Assembly: GCA_020859875.1 (NCBI GenBank)
Contig: JAJBVJ010000140.1
Location: forward strand, 1 to 5,953
DNA: 5,953 bases
DNA from: Rikenellaceae bacterium
GTDB lineage: Bacteria; Bacteroidota; Bacteroidia; Bacteroidales; Rikenellaceae
Reading direction: 5' to 3'
The notes beneath the pieces were generated by a model, which worked only from the letters and a program-made list of their open reading frames with translations, was not told the origin of the DNA and did no database searches. Below, piece after piece: positions 1 to 5,134 of the stretch (its first letter is position 1; every line of letters starts with the position of its first letter). Made by a program: the position numbers and the translations under genes.

Positions 1-408
1 CGCGGCCGTTACCGTATCCGCACCGCCGTTTTCGAGGGCCCAGTCGCCGACGAATCTCTCGAGTTTGCCTATCGCCACGGGTTCACCCTTGATCCCCAGG
101 ATGCAGGCACCTTCGCACTGTATTTCCTGAGGACATACCCGTCCGCACACCGAGGGAAGGGAGCTGTCGAGAGAGACGATCCCGGCCGCCTTACGGAAGT
201 CTCCGGCAAGAACCTGCATTATAAAATCGGGAATTTTGATGGACACAGGACAATGTTCCACGCACCTCGGCTTTTTGCAGTTGAGACAACGTGATGCCTC
301 CAGTTGAGCCTCCCGGACATTATATCCGTAACATACTTCTTCGAAATTCGAGGCCCGCACCACGGGATCCTGTTCCCGTACGGGAACCCTCGGTATTTTA
401 TTTGCCAT
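1..408 (-). CDS. nfnB: NfnB / GltD-type iron-sulfur flavoprotein, N-terminal part (partial)
   Basis: The first 136 codons of a gene cut by the left window edge. The ATG at 408 gives a protein starting MANKIPRVPV. It carries the N-terminal double [4Fe-4S] module of the GltD (glutamate synthase small subunit) family: Cys41, Cys44, Cys49 and Cys53 in a CxxCxxxxCxxxCP pattern, then Cys88, Cys92, Cys98 and Cys102 in VCGRVCPQ...CEGAC. The FAD and NAD(P) Rossmann domains expected after this lie outside the window. Automatic pipelines often call such proteins NADPH-dependent glutamate synthase (gltA or gltD). The gene directly upstream encodes an NfnA/SudB-like reductase rather than a glutamate synthase large subunit, so the better inference is the large subunit of NADH-dependent ferredoxin:NADP+ oxidoreductase (NfnB, usually about 460-470 residues). 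The related sulfide dehydrogenase SudA is an alternative. No good Shine-Dalgarno is seen, only an A-rich stretch before the ATG. The family is certain; the Nfn role is inferred from the pairing. Confidence 0.85.
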   Translation of the reverse strand, partial: MANKIPRVPVREQDPVVRASNFEEVCYGYNVREAQLEASRCLNCKKPRCVEHCPVSIKIPDFIMQVLAGDFRKAAGIVSLDSSLPSVCGRVCPQEIQCEGACILGIKGEPVAIGKLERFVGDWALENGGADTVTAA

Positions 409-442
409 TGTTTTCGTTTCTTCTTATTGTTCGGTAGTCTGC

Positions 443-457
443 GACCCGTTATGGGTC
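443..457. other. Small hairpin between nfnA and nfnB
   Basis: GACCC and GGGTC form a perfect 5-bp stem around a 5-base loop (GTTAT on the plus strand) in the 70-bp gap between the two subunit genes. No T-run follows on the minus (coding) strand, so it is unlikely to be an intrinsic terminator. It could be an intercistronic RNA processing or stabilising element, or chance. Confidence 0.3.
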
Positions 458-478
458 TTACGTCGATCGTCCGGCCGC

Positions 479-1360
479 CTACCGGTCGAGTCCTATATTG
501 CATTTATGGCCGGCGGCCCTCTCTTCGGCGATCTTTCGCGCCCTCTCTTCGAGCGTCCGGTACATGCCCTGCCGACGCATCGCCTCGTCGAAATCTATCT
601 GGTGGCCGTCGAATTCGGGGCCGTCTACACATGTAAAAAGAGTTTTGCCGCCCACAGTGACACGGCATGCCCCGCACATTCCCGTGCCGTCCACCATCAG
701 GGTGTTAAGGCTAACGACGGTTTTCAAGCCGTATTCTTTCGTTGTGAGGGCGACGAATTTCATCATTATCATGGGCCCTATGGCGATCACTTCGTCGTAG
801 CGGTTTCCCCCGTCGACAAGCTCTTTCAACCGGCCCGTTACAAGGCCGTGATAACCGAGGCTGCCGTCGTCGGTGGTGAGGTAGAGGTTTCCCGCCACCG
901 ACCGCATTTCCTCGGTCATTATATGCATCGCGGAGTTTTTTGCCCCTACGATAACATCGGCTGCTATTGCTCTATCGTGGAGCCATTTGACCTGCGGGTA
1001 GACCGGTGCGGTACCGACTCCCCCTGCCACAAAAAGAAATTTCTTTTTCTTAAGTTCTTCAAGGTCTTCGTGCACGAAGTCCGACGGGCGGCCCAGTGGG
1101 CCGGCAAAGTCGGCCAGGGCCTCCCCGTGGGCAAGGCTGCAGATTTTTTTGGTGGAAACCCCGATAGCCTGTACAACGATCGAAACGGTGCCCTGCTGCG
1201 CATCATAATCCGATATGGTCAGGGGGATTCGTTCTCCCCTTTCGTCCGATCTAACAATTACGAACTGCCCCGGTTTGGCCGAACGGGCCACGCGCGGAGC
1301 CTCTATAACGAGCTGGAAAATATCCTGCGCCAGCTCCCTTTTTTCAACTATTCTGAACAT
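479..1360 (-). CDS. nfnA: NfnA-like FAD/NAD-binding [2Fe-2S] reductase subunit
   Basis: A 293-residue protein of the sulfide/dihydroorotate dehydrogenase-like FAD/NAD-binding family (ferredoxin-NADP reductase fold, related to PyrK). The FAD half has KPGQFVIVR (29-37) and RIPLTIS (44-50). The NAD half starts at the glycine-rich VAGGVGTAPVYP (111-122). The C-terminal [2Fe-2S] site has Cys229, Cys232 and Cys244 (CGAC-x11-C) followed by VDGPEFDGH. An Asp ligand is reported for this cluster in NfnA, and Asp224 in MVDGTG is the candidate. In NfnAB the small subunit takes electrons from NADH, and the complex couples ferredoxin and NADP+ through flavin-based bifurcation in the cytoplasm. The length is close to known NfnA (about 280). 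The frame also opens with a TTG at 1372, but the ATG at 1360 gives the usual N-terminus (MFRIVEKRELA) and is preferred. The gene begins 24 bp after the DUF1573 stop and ends 70 bp before the GltD-type partner. The alternative is a SudB-type sulfide dehydrogenase subunit. Confidence 0.9.
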   Translation of the reverse strand: MFRIVEKRELAQDIFQLVIEAPRVARSAKPGQFVIVRSDERGERIPLTISDYDAQQGTVSIVVQAIGVSTKKICSLAHGEALADFAGPLGRPSDFVHEDLEELKKKKFLFVAGGVGTAPVYPQVKWLHDRAIAADVIVGAKNSAMHIMTEEMRSVAGNLYLTTDDGSLGYHGLVTGRLKELVDGGNRYDEVIAIGPMIMMKFVALTTKEYGLKTVVSLNTLMVDGTGMCGACRVTVGGKTLFTCVDGPEFDGHQIDFDEAMRRQGMYRTLEERARKIAEERAAGHKCNIGLDR

Positions 1361-1384
1361 TATTCTTTTCAATTGGTTTGAGCC

Positions 1385-2494
1385 CTACCGGGCGGCCTCT
1401 ATGGTGGCTGCAAGGCGCACTTCCCTCATAGGGCGCGAGGGATCGTTGAATATTACGGTAACGATCCTTGTGAAGGTGCCGGCCGCGGCGCCGGAGGTGT
1501 CGAGCGTACATTTCACCTTTACCGATTTGCCGGGGGCGACGGTGGTTCCCGCTTTAAGGTCGGCGGCTATCCCCTCCTGGGCGATAACGCTTCGGACGAT
1601 AAGTGGCGACTTTCCTCTATTTTCGAGAATGAAAGTATGGCTCGGCCTGTCTCCTTTTTTAACCTTGCCGAAATTGTGATATGTGGGAGTGATCGTGGCC
1701 GAGGACTCCTGGCCGGTGCGGGCGCCCGAAAAATCTTCGGTAGCGATAGCCGTAATGGATACGGCCAGCTTCTGCTTCACCCCGTCCACTACCGGGTATA
1801 CCTTGTAATTTAGCCTGCCGAAGGTATTTCCTTTGGGTACCGTGATCCGGAGGGTTATCTCCCCGCGGCACCCGGCGCAAATTTCACCCGGCGATTCGAC
1901 GGAAAGAATCCTGTCGGATGGATCGCTCTCGAAAGCGAGCCTTACCGGCTTAGAGGAGGTATTGACATAGCCGATTTTCTGAACCGCCGTACTACCCTGC
2001 CCGACATATCGGAAATTGGCCGAGAGGGTGCCCAGCCGCAGCCCGTCCCCGTAAAGGTAGGGGAAATCCTGCTCGGTGGAGCGCGGTTTGCCCTGCACGT
2101 CGCCCTTGACCGTTATCTTGTCGTTATTCTTGCCGTTGTTGCTTACCACATATATATCCTTCGAAAAATAACCGGGGCGCATCGACGGGTCGTAGGTTAC
2201 TTTGATCTTTCCCTTTTTACCGGGCAGTACGGGTTCCCTTGAGTACTCGGGAGTAGTGCAGCCGCAGGAGACCGAAACCCGCTCGATCACGATGGCATTC
2301 TGGCCGGTATTGGTGAATTCGAAGGTGTGGGAAACCGGGCCGTCGGCCTCCTTAATATTGCCGAAGTCCCACAGTACCTCTTTAAAACTCAGCGTCGTTT
2401 GTCCCTTTTGTGCAAGAGCCACCCCGGGAGTGGCCATGCCGACGGCAAGAATAGCCGCGGCCGTAAATATATTGTGAAATATCCCTGCTTTCAT
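1385..2494 (-). CDS. Secreted DUF1573-family protein with three beta-sandwich-like repeats
   Basis: A 369-residue protein with a clear Sec signal peptide: a short polar N-terminus, a hydrophobic segment at about 9-26, and a probable cleavage after VALA28. Residues about 34-133 are a DUF1573 domain, with WDFGNIKE (42-49), HTFEFTNTG (56-64) and the family hallmark SCGCTTPEY (76-84). A second region (about 145-250) has NTSSKPVRLAFES and a CAGC pair (206-209). A third (about 265-366) repeats the first pattern with HNFGKVKKGD (273-282) and HTFILENRG (286-294). DUF1573 proteins are common and secreted in Bacteroidetes. The fold resembles Ig/ASH-like beta sandwiches, and the biochemical role is unknown. 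There is no lipobox, so the product should be periplasmic or exported. The gene lies 61 bp after bioB and 24 bp before nfnA on the same strand. A functional tie to either is not evident. Confidence 0.9.
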   Translation of the reverse strand: MKAGIFHNIFTAAAILAVGMATPGVALAQKGQTTLSFKEVLWDFGNIKEADGPVSHTFEFTNTGQNAIVIERVSVSCGCTTPEYSREPVLPGKKGKIKVTYDPSMRPGYFSKDIYVVSNNGKNNDKITVKGDVQGKPRSTEQDFPYLYGDGLRLGTLSANFRYVGQGSTAVQKIGYVNTSSKPVRLAFESDPSDRILSVESPGEICAGCRGEITLRITVPKGNTFGRLNYKVYPVVDGVKQKLAVSITAIATEDFSGARTGQESSATITPTYHNFGKVKKGDRPSHTFILENRGKSPLIVRSVIAQEGIAADLKAGTTVAPGKSVKVKCTLDTSGAAAGTFTRIVTVIFNDPSRPMREVRLAATIEAAR

Positions 2495-2502
2495 AACGGA
2501 TG

Positions 2503-2510
2503 CAAATTTA
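2503..2510 (-). promoter_or_regulatory. Candidate -7 promoter element for the DUF1573 gene
   Basis: The minus strand reads TAAATTTG, an exact match to the Bacteroidetes -7 consensus TAnnTTTG. It lies only 8 bp before the ATG at 2494, so transcription from it would give a nearly leaderless mRNA. No TTTG-like -33 element is seen at the expected distance. It may be chance in AT-rich intergenic DNA, in which case the gene would depend on read-through from bioB. Confidence 0.35.
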
Positions 2511-2555
2511 AAGTTTGTCCGGGTTTAATTCCGCAGGTTGTTAAAAATAAATCCC

Positions 2556-3515
2556 TTAAAGAGTAAACCCTTCGTTTTTGAACATTTCCTTGTCCGTATC
2601 AATATCCGAGCCGGAGGTGGTAAGCATATCCCCCACGATCGACGCGCTTATTCCCGAATGGAGCAGCCTGCCTTCGAGGTGTTTTATAAGATTTCTTCCC
2701 CCGGCAAAACGGATATGGGCATCGGGATTTACGATACGGAACATGGCGACGCTCCTTAATATATCAACGTCGGAAAGGGGCGGAGTATTTTCCAGGGCGG
2801 TGCCTTTTACGGGATTAAGTATATTGACGGGGATCGATTTGACGGATAGCTCCCTGAGTGTTACAGCAAGTTCGATCCGTTGCTCCATTGTCTCCCCCAT
2901 GCCGATAATACCTCCGCTACATACTTCCATGCCCACCTCCTGCGCCCACCGGATAGTTCTTATCTTCTCCTCGGTGGTATGGGTAGTACACAGGTGTGGG
3001 AAGTAGGAGGGGGCCGATTCAAGGTTGCAGTGATAGCGTCTAACCCCGCTGTCGTAGAGTTTTTGCAACTGCTCTTTGGTCAGCAGTCCCATCGAGGCGC
3101 ACAGGTATATGTCGCACCGGCGGCCGATGGCGCGGTAAATGGCTGCCGAACGGTCTACGTCGCGGTCGGAGAGGGTTCGTCCGCTGGTTACCAGCGAGAA
3201 CCTGTGCACCCCTTTGGATGCATTATGCATCGCTTCCCGGAGTGCTTCGTCGAGCCCTACCAAAGGATATATGTCGACCCCCGTATTGTGGAACATCGAC
3301 TGCGAGCACCATTTGCAGTCTTCGGAACATTTTCCCGACCGCGCGTTCATTATCGAACAGGTATCGATATGGTTCCCCGTATAAACTTTCCGGAGCCTGC
3401 CGGCCGCCTGGCAAAGATCTTCGGTCTCCCACTGTTTCTCGATCTCCACAGCCTCGCCGTAAGATATCCTTACACCCTGGCCGCTACTCTCTATTAAGGT
3501 TTCGATATTCTTCAT
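2556..3515 (-). CDS. bioB: Biotin synthase BioB (radical SAM)
   Basis: A 319-residue biotin synthase, the normal family length. It inserts sulfur into dethiobiotin, the last step of biotin synthesis, in the cytoplasm. The radical SAM cluster motif CxxxCxxC is present as CSEDCKWC (Cys63, Cys67, Cys70). Other family marks are LCASMG (138-143), CNLES (163-167, where E. coli has HNLDT), VCSGGIIGMGET (198-209), IPVNILNPVKGT (228-239) and RFAGGRN (269-275). By motif alignment Cys139, Cys199 and Arg274 match three of the four E. coli ligands of the auxiliary sulfur-donor cluster (Cys128, Cys188, Arg260). The fourth, E. coli Cys97, is replaced by Ser107 in RFSLVTSGR. Extra cysteines are present at 35, 53, 134, 163 and 176. 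The ATG at 3515 sits about 30 bases after a predicted start site. bioD is divergent, with 110 bp between the two start codons. BioB identity is secure; the cluster type is an open question. Confidence 0.97.
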   Translation of the reverse strand: MKNIETLIESSGQGVRISYGEAVEIEKQWETEDLCQAAGRLRKVYTGNHIDTCSIMNARSGKCSEDCKWCSQSMFHNTGVDIYPLVGLDEALREAMHNASKGVHRFSLVTSGRTLSDRDVDRSAAIYRAIGRRCDIYLCASMGLLTKEQLQKLYDSGVRRYHCNLESAPSYFPHLCTTHTTEEKIRTIRWAQEVGMEVCSGGIIGMGETMEQRIELAVTLRELSVKSIPVNILNPVKGTALENTPPLSDVDILRSVAMFRIVNPDAHIRFAGGRNLIKHLEGRLLHSGISASIVGDMLTTSGSDIDTDKEMFKNEGFTL

Positions 3516-3537
3516 TCTGTTTTAAGCCGGAAATATG

Positions 3538-3541
3538 TTTG
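3538..3541 (+). promoter_or_regulatory. Candidate -33 element of the bioD promoter
   Basis: TTTG at this place is separated by 19 bp from the TAAATTTG at 3561-3568. That matches the Bacteroidetes promoter arrangement of a TTTG -33 box, about 19-21 bp, then TAnnTTTG. It also forms part of the left arm of a TTTGC-N8-GCAAA dyad. Confidence 0.5.
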
Positions 3542-3555
3542 CCGTAACGTGCAAA
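3538..3555. promoter_or_regulatory. Inverted repeat TTTGC-N8-GCAAA in the bio control region
   Basis: A perfect 5-bp dyad with an 8-base spacer. The right arm overlaps the bioB -7 element and the left arm contains the bioD -33 box, so a dimeric repressor bound here would cover both promoters. It does not match the E. coli BirA operator. Part of the symmetry arises from the promoter TTTG elements themselves, so operator function is only a hypothesis. Confidence 0.3.
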
Positions 3556-3559
3556 GATA
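3552..3559 (-). promoter_or_regulatory. Candidate -7 promoter element for bioB
   Basis: The minus strand reads TATCTTTG, matching TAnnTTTG. A start site about 7 bases downstream would give a leader of roughly 30 bases before the bioB ATG at 3515. No TTTG is found 19-21 bp upstream; the nearest, at 3574-3577 on the minus strand, is only 14 bp away. It ends two bases from the divergent bioD -7 element. Confidence 0.55.
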
Positions 3560-3560
3560 T

Positions 3561-3568
3561 TAAATTTG
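3561..3568 (+). promoter_or_regulatory. Candidate -7 promoter element for bioD
   Basis: TAAATTTG matches TAnnTTTG, and a TTTG -33 box lies 19 bp upstream at 3538-3541, making this the best-formed promoter in the window. Transcription would start near 3575, about 50 bases before the chosen bioD ATG. This argues against the in-frame TTG (3566) and ATG (3569) starts, which lie within or next to the element. Confidence 0.6.
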
Positions 3569-3579
3569 ATGCGCAAATT
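3563..3579. promoter_or_regulatory. Inverted repeat AATTTG-N5-CAAATT over the bioD -7 box
   Basis: A perfect 6-bp dyad with a 5-base spacer. Its left arm lies within the bioD -7 element, and its right arm covers the region upstream of the bioB -7 element. With the dyad at 3538-3555 it brackets the two promoters. It is AT-rich, so chance is possible. Confidence 0.3.
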
Positions 3580-3625
3580 CAGGAAGCCGGTGATCCGGGA
3601 AGTAATGGGTCGGGGGGTAAATACC

Positions 3626-4300
3626 ATGGAAAAAGGAAGGGCATATTTTATCGGGGGCATCGATACCGATGCCGGGAAAACCTACGCTACCGGAGTTCTG
3701 GCTTCGCGCCTTATGGCCACGGGCTTCTCGGTTGTAACTCAAAAATTGGTGCAGACAGGCTGCGGGGACGATATGGGGAGCATTTCCGAGGACATAGTAA
3801 TGCACCGCTCGATCATGGGAACGGGGCTCCTTCCGGAAGATACGGACGGCACCACGTGCCCCCAGAAATTCACCTACCCCGCCTCACCCGACCTTGCGGC
3901 ACGGCTCGAAAGCCGCCGGGTCGACCTTCGAAAGATCGGGGAAAATACGGCAAAACTCTTATCGAAATACGATATTGTACTTATCGAAGGGGCCGGCGGT
4001 TTGATGGCTCCGCTTCGGGGCGGATATACTATGCTCGATTGGGTCACCGACCGGAAACTTCCGTTGGTTCTGGTTACAAACCCGAAACTGGGCAGTGTCA
4101 ACCACACCCTTCTCAGCCTGGAGGCGTGCCGCTCGCGCGGTATCGAACTCGAAGCCGTCCTGTATAATCACCATCCGGTAACCTCGGATATTATTACCGC
4201 CGATACCCGTGATTATATTAAAAAGTACCTCTCACGGCATTTTCCCGAAAGCAGATTCGAAGAGGTCCCATTTTTTTCCGATCCGGCAGGGATTTTGTAA
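3626..4300 (+). CDS. bioD: Dethiobiotin synthetase BioD
   Basis: A 224-residue ATP-dependent dethiobiotin synthetase, which closes the ureido ring of diaminopelargonic acid with CO2 and ATP to give the BioB substrate. It has the P-loop GIDTDAGKT (11-19), the substrate lysine region TQKLVQTG (38-45, usually KPVQTG, so Pro is replaced by Leu), YPASPDLAAR (84-93), the EGAGG motif (121-125) and LGSVNHTLLSLEA (155-167). Length agrees with the family (about 215-230). The start at 3626 is preferred because the P-loop then begins at residue 11, a G-rich stretch (3611-3617) lies about 8 bases upstream, and the predicted promoter lies between it and bioB. The frame stays open back to 3566, but that would add a 20-residue basic extension and place the start inside the -7 element. 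It is divergent from bioB. No other bio genes are seen in this window. Confidence 0.95.
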   Translation: MEKGRAYFIGGIDTDAGKTYATGVLASRLMATGFSVVTQKLVQTGCGDDMGSISEDIVMHRSIMGTGLLPEDTDGTTCPQKFTYPASPDLAARLESRRVDLRKIGENTAKLLSKYDIVLIEGAGGLMAPLRGGYTMLDWVTDRKLPLVLVTNPKLGSVNHTLLSLEACRSRGIELEAVLYNHHPVTSDIITADTRDYIKKYLSRHFPESRFEEVPFFSDPAGIL

Positions 4301-4328
4301 AGGGTGTGGCAAAAGCACCGAATGGGAA

Positions 4329-4345
4329 TAAATTTGTTACATTTG
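4329..4345 (+). promoter_or_regulatory. Two adjacent -7-like elements upstream of the lipoprotein gene
   Basis: TAAATTTG (4329-4336) and TACATTTG (4338-4345) both match TAnnTTTG, one base apart. Either would give a leader of about 50-60 bases before the ATG at 4404. No clear -33 TTTG is found at the right spacing for either. The 103-bp gap after bioD has no convincing terminator, so read-through from bioD also remains possible. Confidence 0.4.
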
Positions 4346-4392
4346 TGCCGCCGCTGCCTTACCCCGTGGAGCGGTATTCATTTAACCCTAAT

Positions 4393-4400
4393 TACATTTG
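4393..4400 (+). promoter_or_regulatory. Third -7-like element immediately before the lipoprotein start
   Basis: TACATTTG matches TAnnTTTG but ends only 3 bases before the ATG at 4404, so it would give a leaderless or almost leaderless transcript. The upstream pair is a more conventional choice. Confidence 0.25.
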
Positions 4401-4403
4401 AGA

Positions 4404-5060
4404 ATGAAAAAGTTTTTCTATCTACTGCCCGTCCTTGCACTGGTTTTTAGCGCCTGCAGCGACGACGACGACGAAAATCCGTTAAAAGACAATAAGGTCA
4501 CCGTGAAGGCGAGCGAGATTTCGATACCCGCCGGCGAAATCGATGCCGTTAAACTCATAACATACAGCTACAGCGGAACTCACGCACTTGCAACCGCAAA
4601 GTGGGATGCCCAGGAAGGTTTTACGCTCCAGTTCCCCGAAACGGTCAGCTCTTCCTATCTTATCGACATCGAGGATGCCTACGATTATTTCGACGATGAC
4701 GACGATATCCAGGGTTCGATCAATATCAGCGACAAAAACGCTAAAATATGTTCTGCCATTATGGTGGGTTTCGACGGTGACGACGAAAAGAATGATATAT
4801 TTCTCGGTAAGATAACCTCGAACGAAATCTACGGAGTGGGATATATATATAGCGACCGCGATGTTAAGGTGACCGGCACCGTTATCGAGAAAGGATCGAC
4901 CTGGACCGATACCTACAAATTCGACCTCCACCTCAAAAAGGGATGGAACAATGTACTGGAGTATAACAAAGAGGACGGTAACGACGATACGTGGGAATAC
5001 AGGACTTCCTTCTCGACCTCCGGTTTGTCATGGATTTACGGATATATGGAGATCCGATAG
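4404..5060 (+). CDS. Acidic surface-type lipoprotein of unknown function
   Basis: A 218-residue lipoprotein. The signal peptide MKKFFYLLPVLALVFSAC ends at Cys18, in a lipobox with Phe at -3 (FSAC), which is looser than the classical rule. Cys18 is followed by SDDDD (19-23) and Glu, matching the lipoprotein export signal described for Bacteroidetes, so the mature protein is probably displayed on the outer face of the outer membrane. The rest looks beta-rich, with alternating hydrophobic residues, a run of five Asp (97-101), further acidic patches (FDGDDEKND, EDGNDD) and DLHLKKGWNNV (174-184). An LxxGWN-type turn is seen in various Bacteroidetes secreted proteins, but I do not recognise a named family. 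Apart from Cys18 the only cysteine is Cys116. The acidic loops might bind divalent cations; this is speculation. A TTG at 4398 extends the frame, but the ATG at 4404 gives a standard MKKFF signal start. A strong terminator follows 18 bp after the stop. Confidence 0.88.
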   Translation: MKKFFYLLPVLALVFSACSDDDDENPLKDNKVTVKASEISIPAGEIDAVKLITYSYSGTHALATAKWDAQEGFTLQFPETVSSSYLIDIEDAYDYFDDDDDIQGSINISDKNAKICSAIMVGFDGDDEKNDIFLGKITSNEIYGVGYIYSDRDVKVTGTVIEKGSTWTDTYKFDLHLKKGWNNVLEYNKEDGNDDTWEYRTSFSTSGLSWIYGYMEIR

Positions 5061-5078
5061 ATTCCATTTTAATACTAT

Positions 5079-5107
5079 AAAGGGCTGCGCGGGGTGCAGC
5101 CCTTTTT
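5079..5107 (+). terminator. Intrinsic terminator of the lipoprotein gene, possibly bidirectional
   Basis: A perfect 10-bp stem (AAAGGGCTGC / GCAGCCCTTT) with a 7-base loop, followed by a T-run on the plus strand. It starts 18 bp after the lipoprotein stop and lies between that gene and the convergent rmlB (stop at 5135). On the minus strand the trailing T-run is short (TTT), so termination of rmlB from this hairpin is plausible but weaker. Confidence 0.9.
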
Positions 5108-5134
5108 ATTATAAACTTATCTCTGTAACCTGCT

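Noticed and set aside
1361..1372. TTG at 1372 as the nfnA start
   Set aside because: It adds only four residues, while the ATG at 1360 gives the expected family N-terminus.
506..1381. Open reading frame of 291 codons on the plus strand opposite nfnA
   Set aside because: It mirrors nfnA almost exactly, shows no recognisable motif or signal, and its translation is rich in unlikely aromatic and His/Cys mixtures. It is a by-product of codon use in the real gene.
2880..3497. Open reading frame of 205 codons on the plus strand opposite bioB
   Set aside because: It lies wholly inside bioB, which has full family motifs on the other strand; no independent support.
3566..3625. Upstream TTG (3566) or ATG (3569) as the bioD start
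   Set aside because: They lie in or directly after the -7 element TAAATTTG and would add a basic extension not normal for BioD; the ATG at 3626 fits better.
3535..4167. Open reading frame of 210 codons on the plus strand in another frame over bioD
   Set aside because: It overlaps the bioD P-loop and catalytic regions in a different frame, and its product is Arg/Gly/Pro-rich with no domain.
4304..4320. GGTG...CACC hairpin just after bioD as a terminator
   Set aside because: The stem is only 4-5 bp and no T-run follows.
4351..4374. CCGCT...AGCGG dyad in the lipoprotein leader as a riboswitch or attenuator
   Set aside because: Five base pairs closing a 14-base loop, with no further structure or T-run.
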